A DNA stretch of 64,000 nt, taken from assembly GCF_017874715.1 (NCBI RefSeq), contig NZ_JAGGLR010000011.1, forward strand, positions 299,774 through 363,773. Direction: 5' to 3'. A program made the translations under genes and the position numbers. Position 1 is the stretch's first letter, and every line of letters begins with the position of its first letter. Origin of the DNA: Streptomyces iranensis. GTDB lineage: Bacteria > Actinomycetota > Actinomycetes > Streptomycetales > Streptomycetaceae. A model generated the notes under the pieces. The model was given only the letters and a program-made list of their open reading frames with translations, searched no databases and had not been told where the DNA came from. Positions 52,788-61,730 of the stretch are shown in pieces.

Positions 52788-54288
52788 GGCACTGAGCCGC
52801 ACCGTCACACGCCGCCGGACGCTGCTGCTGCGCGATGTGCGACTCGGCGCGCGGGGCCCGCGCGGCAGCGTCACGATCACCGGCGGCCGCATCACGGCTG
52901 TCACCCCCGATATGCCGCCCGACGGCGCCGACGACGTTCTCGACGCCCACGGTCGCACCCTGTTGCCAGGGTTGTCCGACGCCCATGTCCACAGCGTGCA
53001 ATGGGCCAGCGCGCGGCGCCGCGTGGATCTGTCCGCGGCGACGTCGGCGCGGGCGGCGGCGCAGGAGATGGCCCGTGCCGCGGGCGGCGCCGCCGAGCCG
53101 CCGGACGTACCACTCATCGGATTCGGCTTCCGCGACGGCCTGTGGAGCGATGAGCCGCACCGCGATCTGCTGGCCTGGGCGGGGGAGCGGGCCGTCGCTC
53201 TGGTCAGCAATGACCTGCACACCGCCTGGCTGAGCCAGGCCGCGCTCGCCCGCCTGGGCCGGGCCGAGCACGCCACGGGGGTGCTGCGCGAGCACGACGC
53301 TCTGGACGCAGTGGCCCGCCTCGGACAGGTCGGCGAGGACGTGATCGACGCGTGGGTGGCGGACTCGCTGCGGGCCGCCGCCGCCCGCGGCGTCACCCAT
53401 CTCCTCGACTTCGAATACGCCGACAACCTCAGGGACTGGGCGCGGCGCCCGAGCCACCGGCGGCTCCCGGTACGGGTCACGGGCGCCGTCTACCCCGAGT
53501 ACCTGGAGCAGACGATCGCCGACGGCCTGCGCACCGGCGATCCGCTGCCCGGCACCGACGGCTTCGTGACCGTCGGCCCGGTCAAAGTGTTCGTCGACGG
53601 CTCCCTCAACACCAGGACGGCGCTGTGCCACGAGCCGTACCCGGGTGCCGGCTCCGACGGCCTCTCCTGCGGAATCCTGCAGACCCCTCCCGCCGACCTC
53701 GAGAAACTGATGGCGCGAGCCGCCGCGCACGGACTGCACAGTGCGGTGCACGCGATCGGGGACCGCGCCAACACCATCGCGCTGGACGCCTTCGAACGGG
53801 TGGGTGCGCGCGGCAGGATCGAGCACGCCCAACTCGTCGACCCGGCCGACCTGCCCCGCTTCGCGCGCCCCGGCCTCGTCCTCGGGGTTCAGCCGGCCCA
53901 CGCCCCGGACGACCGGGACATCGCCGACCGTCACTGGCGTGGCCGCACCGATCGGGCCTACGCCTACGCCGATCTCCTCGCGGCCGGGGCGACCTTGCGC
54001 ATCGGTTCGGACGCGCCCGTGGCTCCCCTGGACCCATGGCGGGGGATCGCGGCCGCTGTGCACCGCGGCGCGGAGAGCGGCCGTGAACCTTGGCATCCGG
54101 AGCAGGCGATCGGACTGGACGCGGCGTTGGCCGCGGCTGCCGCAGGGCGGGACGCGGTCCGGATCGGCGACCGGGCCGACCTCGTCCTCACCGAGGAGGA
54201 CCCCGGAGACCTCGCACCGCACGAACTGGCCGCCATGCCGGTCTTCGGCACGCTGCTCGGCGGGCGTTGGACGTATCGCGCGGACTGA
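52780..54288 (+). CDS. YtcJ-type amidohydrolase
   Basis: A 502-residue amidohydrolase-superfamily protein. The first metal motif is LPGLSDAHVHSVQ (H-x-H), VKVFVDGSLNTRTAL supplies the YtcJ-specific segment, AVHAIGDRAN and RIEHAQLV the His ligands, and RIGSDAPVAPLDPW the terminal Asp. YtcJ-like enzymes hydrolyse N-substituted formamides or other amides. The GTG at 52780 overlaps the PaiB-like gene. With the neighbouring transporter it suggests uptake and hydrolysis of an amide or peptide-like compound. Confidence 0.9.
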   Translation: MSEALSRTVTRRRTLLLRDVRLGARGPRGSVTITGGRITAVTPDMPPDGADDVLDAHGRTLLPGLSDAHVHSVQWASARRRVDLSAATSARAAAQEMARAAGGAAEPPDVPLIGFGFRDGLWSDEPHRDLLAWAGERAVALVSNDLHTAWLSQAALARLGRAEHATGVLREHDALDAVARLGQVGEDVIDAWVADSLRAAAARGVTHLLDFEYADNLRDWARRPSHRRLPVRVTGAVYPEYLEQTIADGLRTGDPLPGTDGFVTVGPVKVFVDGSLNTRTALCHEPYPGAGSDGLSCGILQTPPADLEKLMARAAAHGLHSAVHAIGDRANTIALDAFERVGARGRIEHAQLVDPADLPRFARPGLVLGVQPAHAPDDRDIADRHWRGRTDRAYAYADLLAAGATLRIGSDAPVAPLDPWRGIAAAVHRGAESGREPWHPEQAIGLDAALAAAAAGRDAVRIGDRADLVLTEEDPGDLAPHELAAMPVFGTLLGGRWTYRAD

Positions 54289-54317
54289 GCCGCACTTGGA
54301 GCGGGAGAAGGGAAGGC

Positions 54318-54352
54318 AAAGGGGGTGACGGCAGTGATCCGTCACCCCCTTT
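54318..54352. terminator. bidirectional intrinsic terminator
   Basis: AAAGGGGGTGACGG and CCGTCACCCCCTTT form a perfect 14-bp stem with a 7-base loop, with A- and T-runs at the ends. It lies between the convergent amidohydrolase and M14 genes and should stop both transcripts. Confidence 0.92.
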
Positions 54353-54366
54353 CGCGAGAGCCGTGG

Positions 54367-56052
54367 TCAGGTGCCCAGACGGACGTCGACCATGGCCGCC
54401 CCGGCCCTCGGATGCCGGGCGCGGACCGTCACGGTCGCCCCGGCAGGGGCGGTCACGACCCATTCCGCCGCCGCGAGATCGGGCGTTCCGGGGTCGTGCC
54501 CCCACCATGTGGTGGTCGACAGCGCCCCGCTGCGGCCCTCCAGCTGGCCCAGCTGCACAGTCGCTTCACCAGCCACCAGACGCGCGTCCGGGGGCAGTTC
54601 CAGGGATGCCGTCGCCGTCCCCGCCACCCCGCGGCGCAGCGCCTGCTGTGTCACGTACGTGGGAAGCCAGCCGCTGTTGCGCACGACCGCACGGATCCGG
54701 TGCACGCCGGGTGCTTCCTCGGTCGCCGACACCGTGCGCACGTCCAGGCGCGGCGAGCACAGGGCCTGGAAGACGATCCAGTCGGTGTGCGGGGCGACCT
54801 CCGCCTCCACCCGGTGCAGCGGCGGGTTGTACCAGTAGTTGATGATGTCCCAGCCGCCCAGCTCGACCGGGCCCAGCTGCGGGTGCTCGAAGGGGTACCA
54901 GTCGACGAAGCCCCGCCCCTCCAGCTCCTTGTCGCTCCACTCGATCAGCCGCAGGTCGTCCTCGACGGGATGGTCCAGGAGCCAGCGCGAGGGGTGGTAG
55001 GACTCGATGCCCGCGGCGCGCTGCGGGCTCCAGAATTCCGTGATCCACGCGAAGATGCCCAACTGGTCGTAGTACCAGCCGAGCTGGCCGCCGCGGAACG
55101 GGACGTCGGGGTCGTACTTGAGGTCCTGGAACGACATGACGTCGTAGCCGGTCAGCTCGGCGGCCTTCGCGCCGACGGTGTCGTACACCCGCCGGTCCGC
55201 GTACGGCAGTTGCTCGCCGCTGTTGAGCGGTGGGTGCAGGTGCAGTCCGCCGAAGGTGTGGCAGGTGACGAAGCCGGTGATGTTCGGGCGCCCGGTCACG
55301 GCCTCCAGAACCGCCCGGGTCTCCGGTTCGGACCCCGCGTAGGGACCCGCGTTGTCCGGGATCCGGTCCGCGGCGGCCCAGTCCGTCGGCAGGTTCTGCC
55401 CCAGGTCGATGCCCTCCACGGGGTCGGCCACCGGCACGACATCGCCGCGGTAGTCCTCGATCTCGCCCTCGAGGAAGAGCCGGAAGTAGCTGCCACCGAC
55501 CTCGTCCGGCTCGCGCCGCACCAGCAGCCGCGGCTCCGTCGGATGCGCCTTCCATGGCCCGTCCGGATCGGGTAGCCGCATGAACAGCGCCCGACCGTCC
55601 CCGTCGACGTCCCCCAACCGCAGTCCCGGCCGCTCCCCGCGATGTGGGTAGGCCCGCATGCTGGAGCGTACATAGCGGCCCTCGGACATCACGTGCTCGG
55701 CACCGTCGGGATTCAGGCGCGGCACCACGTACAGCGTCCGGGTGTCGAGCAGCCGGGTCACCCGCTCGTCGGTTCCGTGCGCGGCGAGCAATCGGTGCAT
55801 GAGATGCAGGGCCGCGAATCCGCCGGCCCATTCGGCGGCGTGGATCCCGGCCTCCACGAAGAATGCCGGCTTGTCGCCGGCGGGGCCCGTCGCCGTATTT
55901 GTCAGTGTCGCGAGCCAGATGTCCCGGCCTTCCAGGGAAGGACCGAGGCTCTCCAGGAGCATCAGGTGCGGTCGGTCATTCGCCCACGATCTGAGCAGCT
56001 CGGTGAGGGCGGCATGGGTGGGAAAGCTGTCGTATGTCAGTGGCCGGATCAT
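54367..56052 (-). CDS. M14-family zinc carboxypeptidase
   Basis: A 561-residue metallopeptidase. Zinc ligands are GIHAAEWAG (H-x-x-E) and CHTFGG (His); the catalytic Glu is in ITEFWSPQ; VVPRLNPDGAEH and substrate Arg region are also typical. A C-terminal beta domain of about 150 residues (VVRNSGWLPTYVTQQALRR) follows. No signal peptide is evident, so it is probably intracellular and trims imported peptides. ATG 56052 (MIRPLTY) was chosen because it begins the M14 fold. It is divergent from the iron operon. Confidence 0.9.
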   Translation of the reverse strand: MIRPLTYDSFPTHAALTELLRSWANDRPHLMLLESLGPSLEGRDIWLATLTNTATGPAGDKPAFFVEAGIHAAEWAGGFAALHLMHRLLAAHGTDERVTRLLDTRTLYVVPRLNPDGAEHVMSEGRYVRSSMRAYPHRGERPGLRLGDVDGDGRALFMRLPDPDGPWKAHPTEPRLLVRREPDEVGGSYFRLFLEGEIEDYRGDVVPVADPVEGIDLGQNLPTDWAAADRIPDNAGPYAGSEPETRAVLEAVTGRPNITGFVTCHTFGGLHLHPPLNSGEQLPYADRRVYDTVGAKAAELTGYDVMSFQDLKYDPDVPFRGGQLGWYYDQLGIFAWITEFWSPQRAAGIESYHPSRWLLDHPVEDDLRLIEWSDKELEGRGFVDWYPFEHPQLGPVELGGWDIINYWYNPPLHRVEAEVAPHTDWIVFQALCSPRLDVRTVSATEEAPGVHRIRAVVRNSGWLPTYVTQQALRRGVAGTATASLELPPDARLVAGEATVQLGQLEGRSGALSTTTWWGHDPGTPDLAAAEWVVTAPAGATVTVRARHPRAGAAMVDVRLGT

Positions 56053-56236
56053 GATGGGGGTCCTCGCAGTCGCACGGCGATTTCGTGTTTCCGGAAAGGG
56101 ACACCAGTGTTTGCGTCGCGTGCGCCGAACGCTTTGTCGAGGAGCCCAACCTTCGAGTCCCGACTTGTCGGTCACCACCAATTCCGCCATGGCCAGGCAA
56201 CTCTACGGTCTTTGGGGAGAGAACGGAAGCGGCAAG

Positions 56237-56255
56237 GAAAGTAATCCTTACCTAA
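56237..56255. promoter_or_regulatory. iron-box-like site (DtxR/IdeR/DmdR type)
   Basis: Read on the minus strand, TTAGGTAAGGATTACTTTC agrees at 13 of 19 positions with the DtxR consensus TTAGGTTAGGCTAACCTAA and contains the palindrome GTAA-TCC-TTAC. It lies 16 bp before the first gene of an operon with two metal-transporter-type genes. Confidence 0.6.
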
Positions 56256-56271
56256 TTGAGCTCTCCTGGTT

Positions 56272-57030
56272 ATGGGGAATGAGCAGTTGCTCAACGAGAT
56301 TGGACAATCCATGGCAATGACCGCCGGCACCTCCGCGGCCGAACTGCACCACGCCCACCGGGACGTGAACGGTGGCTGGCTGCGGCCGGCTGCCTTCGGC
56401 GTGATGGACGGACTCGTCTCCAACTTCGCCCTCGTCGCGGGCGTGGTGGGCGGCGGCGCCACGGGCTCGTCCGTGGTCCTGACCGGACTCGCGGGCCTGG
56501 TCGCCGGGGCCTGCTCGATGGCGACCGGCGAGTACACCTCCGTCTCCTCGCAGAACGAACTCACCCAGTCCGAGATCTCCAAGGAACGCCGCGAGCTGGA
56601 GCGGCACCCCGAGGACGAACTGCGCGAACTCGCCATGATCTACGAGGCGAAGGGCGTACGGCCCACCCTCGCGGCCGAAGTGGCACAGGAGCTGAGCGCG
56701 GACCCGGAAGTGGCCTGGCGCGTGCACGTCCGCGAAGAGCTCGGCGTCGACCCCGACGACCTGCCCTCGCCATGGACGGCGGCCGGATCGTCCTTCCTGG
56801 CCTTCGCCATCGGCGCGCTCATCCCGCTCCTGCCGTTCCTCTTCGGCGCGACCGCGATCCTGCCCGCCCTGCTGGCCAGCGCCGCGGGCCTGCTGCTCGC
56901 CGGCGGCCTCATCGCCCGCCTCACCGCCCGCCCCGCCTGGTTCGGTGGCGGCCGTCAGCTCATACTCGGCAGCCTGTCCGCGGCGGTGACCTTCGGGGTC
57001 GGCCTGATCGTCGGCACGGGCGTTGCGTAG
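56272..57030 (+). CDS. VIT1/CCC1-family iron/manganese transporter
   Basis: A 252-residue membrane protein of the VIT1/CCC1 group: HRDVNGGWLRPAAFGVMDGL, VSNFALVAGVVGGGATG and ACSMATGEYTSVSSQNELTQ are hallmark first-span regions. Between spans 2 and 3 is a cytosolic acidic domain (residues about 92-160) that binds metal in plant VIT1. Bacterial members move Fe2+ or Mn2+ out of the cytosol. ATG 56272 is assumed; Mets at 56311 and 56317 are alternatives. The iron-box-like site upstream fits metal-dependent control. Confidence 0.88.
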   Translation: MGNEQLLNEIGQSMAMTAGTSAAELHHAHRDVNGGWLRPAAFGVMDGLVSNFALVAGVVGGGATGSSVVLTGLAGLVAGACSMATGEYTSVSSQNELTQSEISKERRELERHPEDELRELAMIYEAKGVRPTLAAEVAQELSADPEVAWRVHVREELGVDPDDLPSPWTAAGSSFLAFAIGALIPLLPFLFGATAILPALLASAAGLLLAGGLIARLTARPAWFGGGRQLILGSLSAAVTFGVGLIVGTGVA

Positions 57031-57034
57031 CGCC

Positions 57035-58819
57035 ATGGCCGACGAGCAGCCCTTGCACATCGCCGTACTGGTCAAACAGGTTCCGCCGTACGACAGCTCA
57101 CCGGCCCTCGACAGCCGACGGCGCATCGACCGGACGAGTCTGCCCGCCGAGATGAACGCCTGGTGCCGGCGCGCGGTGACCCGCGCCGTCGAACTGGGCC
57201 GCGCCTGCGGCGGCCGTGTCACGGCCGTCACGCTCGGGCCACCGCGCGCCGTGGACGTCCTGCGAGAGGCCATCGCCTGCGGTGCCGACGACGGGCTGCA
57301 TGTGAGCGATCCCGCCCTGGCGGGCGCCGACTGCCTCGTCACCGCGCACGCGCTCGCCGCGGCGGTACGCACCCAGGGCGCGCCCGACCTCGTCGTCGCC
57401 GGACGCAGCAGCACCGACGGGTCCACCAGCGCGATCGGCCCCATGACCGCCGAACTGCTCGGCCTGCCGTTCATCGGCCCCGTCCTCGACGTCGGCCTGC
57501 GCATGGCGGGTGGCACGCGTCGACTCGTCGCCGTCCTGCAACGCGAGGATGCCGTCGAGGAGGTCGAGGCCGAGCTGCCGGCCGTCATCTCCGTCGCCGA
57601 GCGCTCGTGTGCCGCCGCGAAGGCAGCGCCCGAGAACTGGCCGTCCCCCGCTGCCGTCACGACCCTGCCCCTGACCGGGCTGCCCGGGGCGCGGGCGGCT
57701 GCCGCCAGCCCGACCACCGTCCTCGCGGTGCACACGATCCGGCAGGGCCGGCGGCCCGAGCTCCTCACCGGTGACCCGGACGACGCCGGGCGTGTCCTGG
57801 AGCTGATCGACCAGCGCGCCGCCCGGCTCGATGTCGCTCCCGCCTCGACACTTCCGCCGGGCCCGCCCCGGCTCAGCGGGCCGCTCATCCTGGCGGTCAC
57901 CGGTGCGCCGCGGTCCGTCGGCGCCCGCGCCCTGCTCGGGGCCGCGGCCGGGATCGCGGCGCGGACGGACGGCCATGTCGTCGTCGCCACCCCGCATGCC
58001 GACCTCGCCCGCCTGTCGGCGGCCGGGGCGGACGACGCCCTCGTCTTCACCGACAGCGGACCACGTTCGCTGGCCCGCGCGCTCGCGGACTGGGCCGCGT
58101 CCCGGCCGGAACCACCGTGGGCGGTGCTGTCCGGCTCCACCGCCTGGGACCGTGAAGTCCTGGCTCGCCTGGCGGTGCGCCTCGATGGCGGGTTGATGAG
58201 CGACCTGACCTCCCTGCGCACGCAGGAGGCGGCCGAGTCGACGCTCCTGATCGGCACCAAACCCACGGGCTCCGCCCTCGCCGACATCACCGCCGTCGGA
58301 CGCACCCGGATCGCGACGGTGCACACCGGCTGCCTGCCGCTGCCCGCCCCCCGCGCCGCCCGCTCCATCACGCACCGCACCTTGGACGTCGCAGAGGAAC
58401 CGGCCGTGCGGGTGCTGCACCGCACCCCACGCGGCGACCACGATGCCGTTGAACGGGCCCATGTGGTGATCGGCGTCGGCGCGGGCGTCCCCAAGGAGGG
58501 CTATGCCGAACTCGACGGACTGCGCGACCTGTTGGATGCGGAGTTCGCGGCGACCCGCAAGGTCACAGACGCCGGTATGCAGGCGCACGACCGGCAGGTC
58601 GGCATCACCGGACGCTCCATAGCTCCGCGCCTCTACCTCGCCATCGGTATCTCAGGAAGCCGCGATCACCTGGTCGGGGTGGCACGCGCCCACACCATCG
58701 TCGCGATCAACCACGATCCCGACGCGCCGGTCTTCGATCAGTGCGACATTGGTCTGGTGGCTGACTGGAGGGACGCCGTCCGCGCCCTGACCCGCGCCGC
58801 CGCCGAGAGGTGGCGCTGA
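57035..58819 (+). CDS. single-chain electron-transfer flavoprotein (beta-alpha fusion)
   Basis: A 594-residue protein. Residues 1 to about 260 are an ETF-beta (FixA)-like domain: HIAVLVKQVPPYDSS, EMNAWCRRAVTRAVELG, DLVVAGRSSTDGST, LPFIGPVLDVGL. Residues about 285-594 are ETF-alpha (FixB)-like, ending with the FAD domain: RKVTDAGMQAHDRQVGITG, IAPRLYLAIGISGS, TIVAINHDPDAPVFDQCDIG. Length equals the sum of the two normal subunits. It would pass electrons between a dehydrogenase and a quinone or oxygenase. It starts 4 bp after the VIT1 gene and shares a base with the next gene (TGATG), so it is translationally coupled to metal transport genes. That setting is unusual. Confidence 0.88.
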   Translation: MADEQPLHIAVLVKQVPPYDSSPALDSRRRIDRTSLPAEMNAWCRRAVTRAVELGRACGGRVTAVTLGPPRAVDVLREAIACGADDGLHVSDPALAGADCLVTAHALAAAVRTQGAPDLVVAGRSSTDGSTSAIGPMTAELLGLPFIGPVLDVGLRMAGGTRRLVAVLQREDAVEEVEAELPAVISVAERSCAAAKAAPENWPSPAAVTTLPLTGLPGARAAAASPTTVLAVHTIRQGRRPELLTGDPDDAGRVLELIDQRAARLDVAPASTLPPGPPRLSGPLILAVTGAPRSVGARALLGAAAGIAARTDGHVVVATPHADLARLSAAGADDALVFTDSGPRSLARALADWAASRPEPPWAVLSGSTAWDREVLARLAVRLDGGLMSDLTSLRTQEAAESTLLIGTKPTGSALADITAVGRTRIATVHTGCLPLPAPRAARSITHRTLDVAEEPAVRVLHRTPRGDHDAVERAHVVIGVGAGVPKEGYAELDGLRDLLDAEFAATRKVTDAGMQAHDRQVGITGRSIAPRLYLAIGISGSRDHLVGVARAHTIVAINHDPDAPVFDQCDIGLVADWRDAVRALTRAAAERWR

Positions 58820-59601
58820 TGCTGCTGCCCGTCAACGCGACCCTCGGCGTCGTCATGGCGGCGCTGCTCGCCTCCGCGGTCGCCATCGCCGCGCGGGCGA
58901 ACTTCGGCGATGCCCGCGGCGCCCGGCGCTATGGGAAGGAGATCGCCATTGCCGGGGCACGCGCCGCGCTGCAACTCGCCGTGGTCTCCCTGGTCATCGG
59001 TGTGGTCGTGCATGTCTTGCCGCTGACGCTCGGCTTCGTCGTCCTGATGCTGTCCGTTGCCGCGTGGACCGCAGGCCACCGCGTCACCCGCCATCCCAGC
59101 TGGCGTTGGGCGGCGGCGCCGATCGCGTGTGGTGTGCTTCCTGTCCTCGCCGCGCTCCTTCTGACCGGATTGCTGCCGCCGAAAGGCATCGCACTGATTC
59201 CGGTGGCCGGCATCCTCACGGGCGGAGCGCTCACCGCGACGGTCCTCGCCGGACGCCGCGCCCTTGAGGAACTCACCGCCCGCAGAGGGGAGGTCGAGGC
59301 AGCCCTCGCCCTGGGCTTCCTGGACCGCGACGCCCGCCTGGAGATCGCCCGCCCTGCGGCCTCCGACGCGCTGATTCCCGGCCTCGACCAGACCCGCACG
59401 GTCGGTCTCGTCACGCTTCCCGGCGCCTATGTCGGCATGCTGCTCAGCGGATCCTCACCTGTCGAGGCCGGGGCGGTCCAGCTGTTCGTCCTCATCGCGC
59501 TGCTGGCCGTGCAGTCCATCGCGGTCTGGGCCACTTTGGAGCTGGTCGCGCGGGGACACATCGTGGGTATGTCTGAGAGGGCGCCTTCCTCGGACGTTTA
59601 G
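58819..59601 (+). CDS. FetB/UPF0014-type ABC permease
   Basis: A 260-residue membrane protein with about seven spans. It carries the FetB pattern: REIAIAGARAALQL-like EIAIAGARAALQLAVVSL, AAWTAGHRVTRHP, IPVAGILTGGALTATVLAGR, and LIPGLDQTRTVGLVTLPGAYVGMLLSG. E. coli FetAB is an iron exporter that helps resist oxidative stress. No FetA ATPase gene lies beside it, so the ATPase is elsewhere or it acts alone. ATG 58819 overlaps the ETF stop by one base. Confidence 0.88.
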   Translation: MLLPVNATLGVVMAALLASAVAIAARANFGDARGARRYGKEIAIAGARAALQLAVVSLVIGVVVHVLPLTLGFVVLMLSVAAWTAGHRVTRHPSWRWAAAPIACGVLPVLAALLLTGLLPPKGIALIPVAGILTGGALTATVLAGRRALEELTARRGEVEAALALGFLDRDARLEIARPAASDALIPGLDQTRTVGLVTLPGAYVGMLLSGSSPVEAGAVQLFVLIALLAVQSIAVWATLELVARGHIVGMSERAPSSDV

Positions 59602-59751
59602 TCTCCCTCTGTCATCATTCCCGATGCCCTATGGACGACCGCCCACGGCAAGTTGCGAAGATCTCGCGGCAGTCCGCCGGTGCCGTCTGTGGCAGTCCGC
59701 GGCTTTCCCGGGGTTTCTCCATCTGCTGCGGACGCCTGCCATAGTGAGCCC

Positions 59752-60576
59752 ATGACCGACGCGTACGAGCGGATGATGCGGGCCAACCAGTCGAACTGGG
59801 ATGCCCGGACGCCAGTCCACCTCGCCAGCCGGTTCTACGGGCTCGACGGGGAGTCCGACCCGTCCCGCTGGTTCGCCTCGTGGGAGTGGGACGACCTCGG
59901 CGAGATGGCCGGCCGCGACGTGCTGCATCTGCAGTGCCACCTCGGCACGGAGACGATTGCCTTCGCGCAGCGCGGGGCGCGGACCGTCGGCCTCGACTTC
60001 TCCGCGGCATCTGTGACGGCGGCGACCAGCATCGCGGCGCGTGCCGGTTTCGACGTGAGGTACGTACAGGCCAATGTGTACGACGCCGTGGCGGCCCTCG
60101 GCGGGCGTCGGTTCGACGTCGTCTACACCGGCAAGGGCGCCCTGTGCTACCTCCCCGACCTGGACCGCTGGGCTGGTGTCGTCGCCGAACTGCTGCGTCC
60201 CGGCGGCCGCCTGTACATCGTGGAGTTCCACCCGCTCCTGAACTCGCTGGGCCCGAAGCCCGCCCCCGGAGAAGGCCCCGAACTCCTGCTCCGGCATGAC
60301 TACTTGGGTGGCAGCGGCCCCGTACACCGCGACGCGACACACACCTACACCGACGGCCCGGCCGTCGAGGGCGCCACCGACAGCTACGAGTGGATGCACG
60401 GGCTGGGCGAGGTCGTCAACGCCCTGATCGGAGCCGGTCTGGACATCCGACGGCTGCGCGAGAGTCCTGAACTGCCCTGGCCACGCTGGCCCCATATGGT
60501 TCGTGGCTCGTCCGGCTGGTGGCGGCTGCCGGAGCCGGGGGTCCCTCTGCTGTACGGACTTTTGGCCTCCCGTTGA
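59752..60576 (+). CDS. class I SAM-dependent methyltransferase
   Basis: A 274-residue methyltransferase. The Rossmann core reads GRDVLHLQCHLGTETIAFAQ (motif I with C-H-L-G-T), TVGLDFSAASVTAATSIA, YDAVAALGGRRFDVVYTGKG (motif II) and LLRPGGRLYIVEFHPLL (motif III). The substrate is unknown; the C-terminal region (YEWMHGLGEVVNALIGAGL) is typical of UbiE-like actinobacterial members. ATG 59752 follows a spacer without other gene. It stands alone upstream of a DinB gene. Confidence 0.88.
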   Translation: MTDAYERMMRANQSNWDARTPVHLASRFYGLDGESDPSRWFASWEWDDLGEMAGRDVLHLQCHLGTETIAFAQRGARTVGLDFSAASVTAATSIAARAGFDVRYVQANVYDAVAALGGRRFDVVYTGKGALCYLPDLDRWAGVVAELLRPGGRLYIVEFHPLLNSLGPKPAPGEGPELLLRHDYLGGSGPVHRDATHTYTDGPAVEGATDSYEWMHGLGEVVNALIGAGLDIRRLRESPELPWPRWPHMVRGSSGWWRLPEPGVPLLYGLLASR

Positions 60577-60652
60577 ATGAACGGCCGCGGTGGTGACCTA
60601 TAGCGGCAAACTCACGCGACCGCTGTGGGCAGGTGGTGCGAGACTCGGCCCC

Positions 60653-61246
60653 ATGAAGCCCAATGATCCTAAAGACGACCTGCACCGCTATCTCAAAGCA
60701 GCCCGCGAAGCCATCGTCTGGAAACTGGACGGATTGTCCGAGTACGACATCCGCCGCCCCCTGACGCCGACCGGCACCAACCTCCTCGGCCTCGTCAAGC
60801 ACCTCGCCGGCGTCGAGCTCGGGTACTTCGGCCCGACCTTCGGCCGCCCGCACGACGAATCCCTCCCCTGGCACGAGGAGGGCGCCGAGCCCAACTCGGA
60901 CATGTGGGCGACCACCTACGAGTCGCGCGAGGATGTTCTCAGCCTCTACCACCGCGCCTGGACGCACGCCGACGCGACGATCGGGGCGCTACCGCTCGAC
61001 GCGATGGGCCATGTCGCATGGTGGGGTGACAGCGGAGACGTGACGCTTCAGCGGATCATGCTGCACATGACGGCCGAGACGAACCGGCACGCCGGCCACG
61101 CCGACATCGTCCGCGAGCTGATCGACGGCAAGGTCGGCCTGCGGGAGGGCAACAGCAACATGGATGGCGGCGACGAGGCGTGGTACCAAGATTACTGGAA
61201 CCGACTGGAGGCCTCTGCCAAGGAGGCTCAGGCCAAGCAGAGCTGA
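60653..61246 (+). CDS. DinB-family (DUF664) protein
   Basis: A 197-residue four-helix-bundle protein: LHRYLKAAREAIVWKLDGLS, TNLLGLVKHLAGVELGYFG with His in the metal-binding helix, and MLHMTAETNRHAGHADIVRELIDG with two further His, together a typical three-His metal site of DinB/YfiT-like thiol-dependent enzymes. Some members use mycothiol or bacillithiol as cosubstrate. ATG 60653 was chosen at the start of the conserved region. Confidence 0.9.
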   Translation: MKPNDPKDDLHRYLKAAREAIVWKLDGLSEYDIRRPLTPTGTNLLGLVKHLAGVELGYFGPTFGRPHDESLPWHEEGAEPNSDMWATTYESREDVLSLYHRAWTHADATIGALPLDAMGHVAWWGDSGDVTLQRIMLHMTAETNRHAGHADIVRELIDGKVGLREGNSNMDGGDEAWYQDYWNRLEASAKEAQAKQS

Positions 61247-61300
61247 GGCCGTTCGGGGGGCTTTGGCAGCTTGTGTTGGTGCCTGACCACGATGCTGGGT

Positions 61301-61340
61301 GCCGATGCCCTCCGGCCGCAACCGGCCGGAGAGCATCGGC
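61301..61340. terminator. 40-bp stem-loop between convergent genes
   Basis: GCCGATGC-C-CTCCGGCCG, loop CAAC, CGGCCGGAG-A-GCATCGGC: an 18-bp stem with a single C-A mismatch. It sits between the DinB and darcynin genes, which converge here, and should terminate both. Confidence 0.9.
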
Positions 61341-61364
61341 CCAGTTGCGCGAGTGGGCGGTGTG

Positions 61365-61730
61365 TCAGGTGGTGATGGTGGCGACGGGTTCGAGACCGTA
61401 GGTTCGCGCGTAGCCGTTCTCGGTGCCGACGAGAAGGTCGATGACCTCGAAGTAGCGGTCCCAGAACGGGGTTTCGCGCAGTGCGTCGATGAGGCGCTGG
61501 TAGGCGTGGTGGTCTTCGGCTTCCCACACCCAGACGTCGGTGACGCGCGCGGAGTAGAACTCGGTGTCGTAGAAGCGCGACCGGACTCCGGTGGTCTTGG
61601 CCTCGATGGCCGGGAGGACCTGGGTGGTGAAGGCGTCCACGCGTTCCTGGACGGTCAGGGCGAGCCATTCGGGTGTGGTCTTGACCAGCATGAACGCCGT
61701 GACCGGCGGTTCGGTTTTCGCAGCGGACAT
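61365..61730 (-). CDS. darcynin-family protein
   Basis: A 121-residue protein with a ferredoxin-like fold pattern: AFMLVKTTPEWLALTVQERV, SRFYDTEFYSARVTDVWVWE and FWDRYFEVIDLLVGTENGY. It resembles the darcynin family, small proteins of unknown function found in actinobacteria, proteobacteria and fungi beside NmrA-type reductases. It is the downstream partner of the NmrA-type gene, with a 72-bp gap. Confidence 0.7.
   Translation of the reverse strand: MSAAKTEPPVTAFMLVKTTPEWLALTVQERVDAFTTQVLPAIEAKTTGVRSRFYDTEFYSARVTDVWVWEAEDHHAYQRLIDALRETPFWDRYFEVIDLLVGTENGYARTYGLEPVATITT

Noticed and set aside
56248..58494. 748-codon minus-strand frame opposite the VIT1 and ETF genes
   Set aside because: Ser/Arg/Pro-rich antisense translation; the plus-strand genes have clear domains.
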